Shown one piece after another: positions 25,489 through 33,130 of a stretch of 64,000 bases of DNA. The position numbers and the translations under genes are program-made. Position 1 is the first letter of the stretch. Every line of letters begins with the position of its first letter. The notes below the pieces were generated by a model that was given only the letters and a program-made list of their open reading frames with translations, was not told the DNA's origin and did not search any database. Origin of the DNA: an uncultured Lachnospiraceae bacterium (lineage in GTDB: Bacteria > Bacillota > Clostridia > Lachnospirales > Lachnospiraceae); assembly GCA_947630925.1 (NCBI GenBank), contig CANRJM010000001.1:186001-250000 (forward strand), given 5' to 3'.

Positions 25489-26406
25489 ATGAAAAGTGCG
25501 ATAGTGATAGGTGGAAATGGTTTTATAGGAAGATATTTAGTCATGGAACTTTTAGAAAATGGATATGAAGTGACTATAGTTATGAGAAATTCAACCGTTA
25601 AAAAATTAGATGGGGTTAAGGTTATCTATTGTGATTTAGCTGATATTGATAGCATAAAATTGCAGAATCAGTATGATATCTGTTTTTATCTGGCATGGAA
25701 TGGAGTTGTTCCTGAAAAGAAAAACGATGTTGAGCTTCAATTGACTAATATCAAATATGCTATTGACGCAATGCGGTTTGCGAATAGATGCGGATGCAAA
25801 CGATTTGTAGCGACAGGAAGCGTCGCTGAATATGTAATGGGTAACCATACTATTGATATCCACAAGAAGCAAACGCCTAACGATTTTTATGGCGCTGTCA
25901 AAACCGGTCTGTATTATATGTTAACGGTGCTGTCAAAGCAGATTGGCATTGATCTGGTATGGTGTATTTTAGCGAGTACATATGGACCCGGGAGAAAAGG
26001 GGATAACATCATTACTTACACCATTGAAACTTTATTGAATGGGCAGGTACCCGTATATGGAAAGTTGGAGCAATTATGGGATTTTTTGTATGTTGCGGAT
26101 GCCGCAAAAGGAATCAGGTTGTGCGCGGAATGTGAAGCGGAGAATCCTATATACGGAATTGGGAGCGGCATCTATAAACCTTTAAAAGATTATATTTGTA
26201 TGATTCGCAATGTGATTGATCCTGATTTGGAACTGGGAATAGGAAAACAAAAAGAGATGACAAATAAGTCTGTCAGTTCCTGTGTCGATATATATGATTT
26301 AGTAAAAAATACAGGATTTAGTACAGAATTTACTTTTGAAGAAGGAATAGCTGTGACGATTGAAGATATTAAGAAGAATCAAAAAGCAAAGGAGAAGGAA
26401 CAGTGA
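25489..26406 (+). CDS. SDR-family nucleotide-sugar reductase/epimerase (CDP-sugar 4-reductase-like)
   Basis: 305 residues; ATG after GAAAGG. The extended SDR fold shows IVIGGNGFIGRYL (GGxGxxG), a Ser in TGSVAEY and Y-G-A-V-K (Tyr-Lys pair, about 147-151), then the downstream STYGPGR and DFLYVADAAKG. It is paralogous to the reductase at 34,974 (both keep AW(N/D)G, NI.Y and GSxAEY segments). It sits directly before rfbF with a four-base overlap (GTGA). In Yersinia and Salmonella loci this position is taken by C4 reductases giving CDP-abequose, paratose or ascarylose-type sugars. The C4 stereochemistry and exact product are inferred. Confidence 0.82.
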   Translation: MKSAIVIGGNGFIGRYLVMELLENGYEVTIVMRNSTVKKLDGVKVIYCDLADIDSIKLQNQYDICFYLAWNGVVPEKKNDVELQLTNIKYAIDAMRFANRCGCKRFVATGSVAEYVMGNHTIDIHKKQTPNDFYGAVKTGLYYMLTVLSKQIGIDLVWCILASTYGPGRKGDNIITYTIETLLNGQVPVYGKLEQLWDFLYVADAAKGIRLCAECEAENPIYGIGSGIYKPLKDYICMIRNVIDPDLELGIGKQKEMTNKSVSSCVDIYDLVKNTGFSTEFTFEEGIAVTIEDIKKNQKAKEKEQ

Positions 26407-27182
26407 AAGTAGTGTTACTTGCAGGAGGGCTGGGAACCCGTATTTCAGAGGAAACAAGTATAAAACCAAAACCAATGGTCGAAATTGGCGGAAAGCCGAT
26501 TTTGTGGCACATTATGAAAAGTTATTCTCATTATGGTTTTCATGAATTTATTATATGTGCGGGATATAAGCAGCATGTAATAAAAGAATGGTTTGCAAAT
26601 TATTTTTTGTATAACAGTGATATATCTTTTGATTTTACGGAAGGCCGGAATGAAACTATCATACATAACCAATATTGTGAACCCTGGAAAGTTACGGTAG
26701 TTGATACCGGGTTAAATACAATGACCGGCGGCAGAATCAAAAGAATACAAAATTATATTAATAATGAAACTTTCATGATGACATATGGGGATGCTGTTTG
26801 CGATGTTAATATCAGCGAGCTGCTTGAATTTCATAAAAGCCATGGAAAAACGGCTACGTTAACTGCAGTGATTCTGGAACAGCAAAAAGGGATTCTTAAT
26901 ATAGACGGGAATAATGCGGTAAAATCATTTCGTGAGAAAAGTTTATTGGACAGCGTACCGATTAATGCCGGTTATATGGTTCTCGAACCGAGCATTTTTG
27001 AGTATTTGCAGGGGGATGAATGTGTTTTTGAAAAAGAACCATTAGAAAAACTGGCGGAAAGAGGGGAATTAATGTCTTATCTGCATAAGGGGTTCTGGCA
27101 ATGCATGGATAATAAGAGAGAGATGGATATGCTTGAAAAACTTTTGGCGTCAGGAGCCGCCCCATGGAAAAAGTGGGAATGA
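26403..27182 (+). CDS. rfbF: Glucose-1-phosphate cytidylyltransferase
   Basis: 259 residues, the standard RfbF/DdhA size. It starts at GTG with AAGGAGAAGG upstream, overlapping the previous stop. Recognisable motifs are LLAGGLGTRISEET, KPKPMVEIGGKPI, WHIMKSYSHYG, the GDAVCDVNI metal site, and VPINAGYMVLEP. It makes CDP-glucose from CTP and glucose-1-phosphate and so opens the CDP-3,6-dideoxyhexose pathway continued by the dehydratase at 29,454 and RfbH at 30,554. Two GDP-branch genes (27,276 and 28,229) are inserted between it and the next CDP-branch gene. Confidence 0.94.
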   Translation: MKVVLLAGGLGTRISEETSIKPKPMVEIGGKPILWHIMKSYSHYGFHEFIICAGYKQHVIKEWFANYFLYNSDISFDFTEGRNETIIHNQYCEPWKVTVVDTGLNTMTGGRIKRIQNYINNETFMMTYGDAVCDVNISELLEFHKSHGKTATLTAVILEQQKGILNIDGNNAVKSFREKSLLDSVPINAGYMVLEPSIFEYLQGDECVFEKEPLEKLAERGELMSYLHKGFWQCMDNKREMDMLEKLLASGAAPWKKWE

Positions 27183-27275
27183 AAAATTTTGTATATTTGG
27201 GGAAAATATGAAAAGGCATGGCTGATGAGATTAAGAATATTGTAAATATTTATTGAGGAGACAGGTGATGCGGCA

Positions 27276-28214
27276 GTGTTAAATTCAGATGCAAAAATAT
27301 ATATAGCAGGGCATAGGGGGATGGTAGGCTCTGCCATACTTCGAACATTGAAATCGAAGGGATTTTCGAATTTTGTCTATAGGACTTCTAAGGAATTGGA
27401 TTTAAGGGATCAACAGGCTGTTAAGCGGTTTTTTTCTGAACAAAAGCCGGATTATGTCGTTCTTGCCGCTGCCAGAGTTGGCGGGATCATGGCTAATATA
27501 CAATCCCCCGCGACATTTTTGTATGATAATTTAATGATACAAAGCAATATTATAAATTCCTCTTACGAATCGGGAGTAAAAAAACTTTTATTCTTAGGCT
27601 CTTCCTGCATTTATCCAAGAAATGCCAAACAGCCAATGAAGGAGGAATATCTTCTGGATGGAAAAGTGGAGCCGACCAATGAAGGTTATGCGATTGCTAA
27701 AATTGCAGGCATGAAGTTATGTGAAATGTATAACAGACAGTATCAAACAGATTATATCAGCGTTATGCCCTGTAATATCTATGGTTATGGAGATAACTTT
27801 GATTCTAACAATTCTCATGTTGTGGCAGCTTTAATCAAGAAATTTCATGAGGCGAAGATAGAAAAGAGACCTGAAGTAGTGGTTTGGGGTTCGGGGAATG
27901 CAAGAAGAGAATTGTTATTTGTAGACGATCTGGCCGATGCATGCGTTTATTTGTTAGATAATTATTCCGGGAATGATTTTTTCAATATTGGTTCCGGAGT
28001 GGATATATCCATAAGGGAATTGGCAAATCTGATTAGCGGTATTGTTGGTTATCATGGAGAAATCCAATTTGATCGCTCAATGCCTGACGGTATGCCGCAG
28101 AAACTGATGGATGTGCAGAGAATCACAGATTTGGGTTGGAAATATCAGGTTTCTCTAAAAGAAGGATTATCTTTGACGTATCACTGGTATTTGGATAATT
28201 TTAAAAATGTATGA
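27276..28214 (+). CDS. fcl: GDP-L-fucose synthase / GDP-colitose synthase-like epimerase-reductase
   Basis: 312 residues. It starts at GTG with AGGTGAT six bases upstream. SDR motifs are YIAGHRGMVGSAI (GxxGxxG), AARVGGIMAN, GSSCIYP (Ser) and Y-A-I-A-K (Tyr-Lys), then MPCNIYGYGDNFD and HVVAALI. These are the hallmark of Fcl/WcaG, the bifunctional 3,5-epimerase-4-reductase acting on GDP-4-keto-6-deoxymannose. ColC, which makes GDP-L-colitose from the 3-deoxy substrate, is a close homologue. Because the next gene encodes a His-type 3-dehydratase, a ColC role is as likely as GDP-L-fucose synthesis. It overlaps or abuts that gene. Confidence 0.88.
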   Translation: MLNSDAKIYIAGHRGMVGSAILRTLKSKGFSNFVYRTSKELDLRDQQAVKRFFSEQKPDYVVLAAARVGGIMANIQSPATFLYDNLMIQSNIINSSYESGVKKLLFLGSSCIYPRNAKQPMKEEYLLDGKVEPTNEGYAIAKIAGMKLCEMYNRQYQTDYISVMPCNIYGYGDNFDSNNSHVVAALIKKFHEAKIEKRPEVVVWGSGNARRELLFVDDLADACVYLLDNYSGNDFFNIGSGVDISIRELANLISGIVGYHGEIQFDRSMPDGMPQKLMDVQRITDLGWKYQVSLKEGLSLTYHWYLDNFKNV

Positions 28215-28228
28215 AAGGATTTTCAGGC

Positions 28229-29431
28229 ATGGAAAAGATAGGCGTAGGTTATGCATCTGTTACTGATATTGAAAAAAAGTATGTGATGGATGCTTTGGAG
28301 AATGAACGACTTTCACAGGGAAAATATGTTGCGGAATTTGAGAAGAAGTTTTCTTTGGCACATGGGAAAAAGTATGGAATTATGTGTAACAGCGGTACGA
28401 CAGCGCTTCATTTGGCGTTGGAAACGCTGAAAGAAGTGGACCATTGGGACAGCGACACAGAAGTGCTGGTTCCTGCGATCACCTTTATTGCTACCTCGAA
28501 TGCATGTTTGCATGCGGGATTAAAAGTAAAGTTTGTCGATGTAGAGCCGGATACGTATAATATGGATCCAATGGAAATTGAAAAACATATCACGAAAAAT
28601 ACGAAATGCATTATTCCGGTTCATACATTTGGTATGCCGTGCAATATGGATCAAATCATGGAAATTTCCAAAAAATATGGGCTCCGTGTCATTGAGGACT
28701 GTGCGGAAGCGCATTTTGCTAAAATAAATGGAACTTCGGTAGGAAGCTTTGGAGATATTTCTGCGTTTAGTACCTATGTGGCGCATACCATTACTACCGG
28801 TGTCGGGGGCGTGGTATGTACGAATGACAGGAATTGTATGGAAATATTAAGATCTTTGGTAGCGCATGGAAGAGCCTGTACATGCGAAAGGTGTGTTGCT
28901 TCTGATGGGGAAAATGTATGCCCGAAGCGTATGCAGTCTGATATTGATAGGCGTTTTTCTTTTGTAAGGCTTGGATTTAGTTATAGAGTAGGGGAAATAG
29001 AGGGGGCGCTGGGACTGGCGCAGCTTGACAGAAAAGATGAGATTATGGGGAAACGGCGTGCAAATGCGGAATATCTGATAAAAGGCCTGGAACGGTATGA
29101 AGAGTTTATTCAGTTGCCAAGGCATCCGGAGCATATAGAGCATACCTATATGATGTTTCCGCTAGTCGTAAAAAGAGGAAATCATATGGATACTAAAGAT
29201 TTTGTGCGATATTTGGAAAGTCATAATATCGAGACCAGACCGATGCTTCCTCTGTTAAATCAACCAATTTATCAGAAAATATTTGGGGATATGGAAAAAG
29301 AGTTTCCGGTCGCAGAATATATTGATCATCATGGATTTTATATAGGATGTCATCATGGATTGGAAACACGGCATTTGGATTATATCATCCAGGTGATCGC
29401 AGGGTATATAGACAAGCAGTTCAATGTGTGA
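28229..29431 (+). CDS. DegT-fold PLP enzyme with His at the Lys site: putative 3-dehydratase (ColD/E1-like)
   Basis: 400 residues; ATG at 28229 with AAAGGA nine bases upstream (ATG 28211 lacks a site). The DegT/DnrJ fold is clear: SGTTALHLAL, VPAITFIATSNA, VIEDCAEAH, then TYVAHTITTGVGG. In aminotransferases that last motif has Lys where His186 stands here, as in ColD and the CDP-4-keto-6-deoxyglucose dehydrase E1. Cys158, C217-T-C219-E-R-C222 and C231 mirror the C-x57-C-x-C-x7-C [2Fe-2S] ligands of E1 (here x58 and x1, with the last Cys 11 residues on). It should dehydrate C3 of a 4-keto-6-deoxyhexose. Gmd and the fcl-like neighbour suggest a GDP substrate; CDP cannot be excluded. Confidence 0.8.
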   Translation: MEKIGVGYASVTDIEKKYVMDALENERLSQGKYVAEFEKKFSLAHGKKYGIMCNSGTTALHLALETLKEVDHWDSDTEVLVPAITFIATSNACLHAGLKVKFVDVEPDTYNMDPMEIEKHITKNTKCIIPVHTFGMPCNMDQIMEISKKYGLRVIEDCAEAHFAKINGTSVGSFGDISAFSTYVAHTITTGVGGVVCTNDRNCMEILRSLVAHGRACTCERCVASDGENVCPKRMQSDIDRRFSFVRLGFSYRVGEIEGALGLAQLDRKDEIMGKRRANAEYLIKGLERYEEFIQLPRHPEHIEHTYMMFPLVVKRGNHMDTKDFVRYLESHNIETRPMLPLLNQPIYQKIFGDMEKEFPVAEYIDHHGFYIGCHHGLETRHLDYIIQVIAGYIDKQFNV

Positions 29432-29453
29432 GCAGTCAAGGAGGGATGGAGTT

Positions 29454-30515
29454 ATGGCTGTAGATATGTCGTTTTACCAGGGAAAAAAGGTGCTGATAAC
29501 AGGACATACCGGATTCAAGGGTACCTGGCTGTGCCGTATTCTTCTTAATTGGAGAGCTGAGGTTACGGGATATAGTCTGGAACCGCCGACAAATCCTAAT
29601 TTGTTTTCTCTGGCCGGATTAAATGGAAAAATGAATCATGTATTGGGAGATATACGGGATTTGGCTCATTTAAAGAAAGTATTTGAGGAAAATCAGCCGG
29701 AAATCGTCTTTCATCTGGCAGCGCAGCCAATTGTGAGGGACAGTTATAAGAATCCACGCTATACCTACGAAACAAATGTGATGGGAACGGTCAATATCAT
29801 GGAGTGCGTAAGATTGTTTCCATGCGTTAAGTCGGTGCTGAATGTCACAACCGATAAAGTTTATAAAAATAAGGAATGGTGCTGGGGATACAGGGAGGAT
29901 GAATCATTGGATGGATTTGATCCGTACAGCAATTCAAAATCCTGTGCCGAGCTTGTAACACATAGCTATAAAAACAGTTTTTTTACAGATGGCATGGCAG
30001 CAGTCTCCACGGCTAGAGCAGGAAACGTGATTGGCGGCGGCGATTTTGCCAATGACCGTATTATTCCGGATTGCATCAGGGCGGTAAAAGACGGCAGGGT
30101 AATTAAAGTGAGAAATCCTTATTCTACCCGTCCTTATCAGCATGTGTTGGAACCTCTTGCTGTTTATCTGGAGATTGTGCAAAAGCAGTATGAGGATGGG
30201 AAATATGCCGGATATTACAATGTGGGACCGGATGACTGCGATTGTGTTGCTACAGGAGAGTTGGTTGATTTGTTTTGTCAGTATTGGGGAGAGGACGCCA
30301 GATGGGAAAATCAGGCAGAAGAGGGAGCGCCTCATGAAGCCAATTTTCTTAAACTGGATTGCAGTAAGGTAAAATCTGTTTTTGGATGGACTCCGCGATG
30401 GCATATAGAGGAGTGTATGGATATGGTATGTCAGTTCAGCAGGGTATGGCTTGCAGGCGGGGACATTCCTGGAGAGATGGATCAGGAAATAAACGCATTC
30501 TTTCAGATTTTATGA
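29454..30515 (+). CDS. rfbG: CDP-glucose 4,6-dehydratase
   Basis: 353 residues, normal for RfbG/DdhB. The ATG at 29454 has AAGGAGGG eight bases upstream. The SDR fold shows KVLITGHTGFKGTWLC (GxxGxxG with the RfbG-specific FKGxW), FHLAAQPIVRDSY, VTTDKVYKN, then DPYSNSKSCAE (Tyr-Lys) and ARAGNVIGGGDFA. It oxidises C4 and removes water across C5-C6 of CDP-glucose to give CDP-4-keto-6-deoxyglucose, the substrate of RfbH encoded 38 bases downstream. Confidence 0.95.
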   Translation: MAVDMSFYQGKKVLITGHTGFKGTWLCRILLNWRAEVTGYSLEPPTNPNLFSLAGLNGKMNHVLGDIRDLAHLKKVFEENQPEIVFHLAAQPIVRDSYKNPRYTYETNVMGTVNIMECVRLFPCVKSVLNVTTDKVYKNKEWCWGYREDESLDGFDPYSNSKSCAELVTHSYKNSFFTDGMAAVSTARAGNVIGGGDFANDRIIPDCIRAVKDGRVIKVRNPYSTRPYQHVLEPLAVYLEIVQKQYEDGKYAGYYNVGPDDCDCVATGELVDLFCQYWGEDARWENQAEEGAPHEANFLKLDCSKVKSVFGWTPRWHIEECMDMVCQFSRVWLAGGDIPGEMDQEINAFFQIL

Positions 30516-30553
30516 TAGTATGTGAAAGATTAAATTTAATGGAGGAGATAAAA

Positions 30554-31906
30554 ATGGATAACTGGAGCACAGAAACAGAAGCCAGAGAAGAAATCAAGAA
30601 TATGGTTGCCAGGTACTATCATGAATTTAAGGAGCCGGAGGAATCAAAAGCGGATTTTAAGCCAGGCGATCGGATTAGTTATGCGTCCCGTGTGTATGAC
30701 GAAAAAGAAATGCAGAGCCTGACTGATGCCATGTTGGATTTCTGGCTTACAACAGGCCGCTTTGCAGAGCAGTTTGAAAAAGAATTTGCACAGTGGATTG
30801 GCGTAAAATATGCGCACCTTGTAAACAGTGGATCTTCTGCCAATCTTCTTGCCTTTTGTGTTCTGACGGCGCCGGAACTGGGAGAAAGAAAAATTAAAAA
30901 GGGAGATGAAGTGATCACAGTGGCGTGTGGTTTCCCTACTACGATAACGCCAATCCTGCAGTGTGGCGCTGTACCGGTTTTTGTGGATGTTACAATTCCG
31001 CAGTATAATATTGATGTCAGCCGGCTTGAGAATGCATTGTCGGAGAAGACAAAAGCTGTCATGATCGCTCACACGCTTGGAAATCCCTTTGATTTAAAAC
31101 ATGTAAAAGAGTTTTGCGAAAAACATAATCTTTGGCTCATCGAAGATAATTGCGATGCATTGGGTACAAAATATACCATAGATGGTGTTACAAAATATAC
31201 GGGAACCTGGGGAGACATAGCCAGCAGCAGTTTTTATCCGCCTCACCATATGACTATGGGCGAAGGGGGATGCGTTTATACAGACAATCCTCTGCTTCAT
31301 AAGCTGATCTTATCTTACCGCGATTGGGGCAGGGACTGCAGTTGTCCGTCCGGACGGGACAATCTGTGCGGTCATCGTTACGACGGGCAGTTTGGCGAAC
31401 TTCCAAGAGGATATGATCACAAATATGTATACAGTCATTTTGGCTATAATCTTAAAGTGACAGATTTACAGGCGGCAGTGGGAGTGGAACAGTTAAAGAA
31501 GTTCCCAGGTTTTATTGAACGGAGAAGATATCATTGGCAGCGTTTGTATGACGCTCTGTCAGGAGTACGGGATAAAATAATTTTACCGGAACCGGCAGAG
31601 AACAGCAGACCGTCCTGGTTTGGATTTCTGATTTCTGTGAGGCCGGAGACGGGATTGGAGCGCAACCAGGTAATCCGGTACATAGAGGAACACAACGTAC
31701 AAACAAGGCTTTTATTCAGCGGCAATATTATCCGGCAGCCATGTTTTGACCAAATCCGGGGAACGGATGCCTATCGTGTATCCGGAAGTCTGGAAAAGAC
31801 AGAATTTATTATGAACCATACATTCTGGGTCGGCGTATATCCGGGGATGACGGATGCCATGATTGATTATATGGCAGAAGTGATTTGTGAAGGAGTAAAC
31901 CAATAA
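30554..31906 (+). CDS. rfbH: CDP-4-keto-6-deoxyglucose-3-dehydrase (E1)
   Basis: 450 residues; ATG at 30554 follows GGAGGAG. DegT fold with the E1 signature YPPHHMTMGEGG: His231 replaces the Schiff-base Lys, so PMP stays free to abstract the C3 hydroxyl. [2Fe-2S] ligands are C200, C262, C264 and C272 (C-x61-C-x-C-x7-C; the first gap is 57 in the Yersinia enzyme, with a four-residue insertion here in TKYTIDGVTKYTG). It removes the C3-OH to give, with a reductase, CDP-3,6-dideoxy-4-ketohexose. The usual E3 flavoprotein reductase (AscD/RfbI) is not encoded in this window, so the electron donor must be elsewhere or different. Confidence 0.94.
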   Translation: MDNWSTETEAREEIKNMVARYYHEFKEPEESKADFKPGDRISYASRVYDEKEMQSLTDAMLDFWLTTGRFAEQFEKEFAQWIGVKYAHLVNSGSSANLLAFCVLTAPELGERKIKKGDEVITVACGFPTTITPILQCGAVPVFVDVTIPQYNIDVSRLENALSEKTKAVMIAHTLGNPFDLKHVKEFCEKHNLWLIEDNCDALGTKYTIDGVTKYTGTWGDIASSSFYPPHHMTMGEGGCVYTDNPLLHKLILSYRDWGRDCSCPSGRDNLCGHRYDGQFGELPRGYDHKYVYSHFGYNLKVTDLQAAVGVEQLKKFPGFIERRRYHWQRLYDALSGVRDKIILPEPAENSRPSWFGFLISVRPETGLERNQVIRYIEEHNVQTRLLFSGNIIRQPCFDQIRGTDAYRVSGSLEKTEFIMNHTFWVGVYPGMTDAMIDYMAEVICEGVNQ

Positions 31907-31942
31907 CAATCAAATCAATTTTTATAGGGGAGGTGTGACGGT

Positions 31943-33031
31943 ATGTATTACGAACTTTCGGATGCGGCAGGTTTGCTGCAGGGCCAGCCGATGTTTAAAA
32001 TACTATCCAGAATAAAGGAACTGGAACGAAGAGGCGAACATATTATTCATTTTGAAATCGGAGATCCTGATTTTCCCACACCAATGAATATAAAAAAAGC
32101 TGCAATTGATGCGATTAATAATGATTTTACGCATTATTCAGATTCCATGGGGGACTATGATTTTAGAAAAGTGGTGGCTGAGAATAACTTAAAGACAAGA
32201 GGATTTCAGCCGGATATTGATCAGGTACTCGTGGTGCCGGGGGCCAATATTTTAATCTATTATGCTGTGCGCTGTCTGGTAAATCCGGGAGATGAAGTCA
32301 TCGTGCAGGATCCCTGTTTTCCGACCTATCTTTCGGTCTTTCAATTTTGCGGGGTAAAGCCTGTTTTTGTCCCGTTGCGTGAAGAGAATGGATTCCGCAT
32401 GGATCCGAATGATGTGGAACGGTGCATTACGGATAAAACAAGATTGATCATAGTAAATACTCCGCATAATCCGACCGGGGCAGTTATGAGGAAAGAGGAA
32501 CTGGAACGGATTGCGGAAATTGCACTGGAAAGGCATATATACTTGTATATGGATGAGATTTATGCCAGAATGAATTATGGGGAAACACCTTTTTATAGTC
32601 CGTCGATTATGGACGGATGTAAGAAATACATTTTAGTGGCTAACGGTTTTTCAAAGGCTTTTGCAATGACTGGCTGGAGACTGGGAGTTGGCATCGGGCC
32701 GGAAAAAATCATGGAAAAGATGGGGCTTTTGCTGCAGACGACGTCATCCTGTGTGACCAGTTTTATTCAAAAGGCCGGGATTGCTGCCATTAAAGGAAGC
32801 CAGGAGGAGGTCGGCCGAATGATGGCTGAATACAAGGAAAGAAGAGATCTTCTGGTAAAGGGACTTAATGAGATAGACGGGATTGACTGTCTGGTTCCCG
32901 GTGGGGCATTTTATGTTTTTCCCAATATAAAAAAATTGGGACTGACCAGCGTGCAGTTTGCCGGACAGCTTCTGGAAAAAGCAAAAGTAGGTGTATGTGC
33001 CGGGAGTGATTTCGGGGGCTCCGGCGAATGA
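31943..33031 (+). CDS. Class I/II (aspartate-type) aminotransferase, cut by an in-frame TGA near the C-terminus
   Basis: 362 residues as read; ATG after GGGGAGGTGTGAC. Fold type I features are FEIGDPDFPTP, VVPGANILIYYAV, NTPHNPTGAV, YMDEIYARM, and SKAFAMTGWRLG with Lys238. The frame ends at TGA (33029-33031) right after GGSGE, but stays open in the same frame for 30 codons to a TAG at 33122. Those codons encode YVRLCYASS ... GVKRIRYFVENL, the expected aspartate aminotransferase C-terminus, with TGA where Gly (GGA) is usual. The intact enzyme would be 393 residues. It is either a recent nonsense mutation, a sequencing error or, less likely, recoding. Its position in a CDP-sugar operon hints at amino-sugar or pyruvate supply; not proven. 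Confidence 0.8.
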   Translation: MYYELSDAAGLLQGQPMFKILSRIKELERRGEHIIHFEIGDPDFPTPMNIKKAAIDAINNDFTHYSDSMGDYDFRKVVAENNLKTRGFQPDIDQVLVVPGANILIYYAVRCLVNPGDEVIVQDPCFPTYLSVFQFCGVKPVFVPLREENGFRMDPNDVERCITDKTRLIIVNTPHNPTGAVMRKEELERIAEIALERHIYLYMDEIYARMNYGETPFYSPSIMDGCKKYILVANGFSKAFAMTGWRLGVGIGPEKIMEKMGLLLQTTSSCVTSFIQKAGIAAIKGSQEEVGRMMAEYKERRDLLVKGLNEIDGIDCLVPGGAFYVFPNIKKLGLTSVQFAGQLLEKAKVGVCAGSDFGGSGE

Positions 33032-33130
33032 TATGTCCGTTTGTGTTATGCATCTTCAAAAGAAGATATATTAGAAGGAGTAAAAAGGATTCGATATTTT
33101 GTGGAAAATTTACGGGAGGCATAGAGAGTT

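Noticed and set aside
33029..33031. Selenocysteine or a changed genetic code at the TGA of the aminotransferase gene.
   Set aside because: The expected residue is Gly, not Cys or Sec, no selenocysteine-insertion hairpin is obvious, and other genes in the window use TGA as a normal stop.
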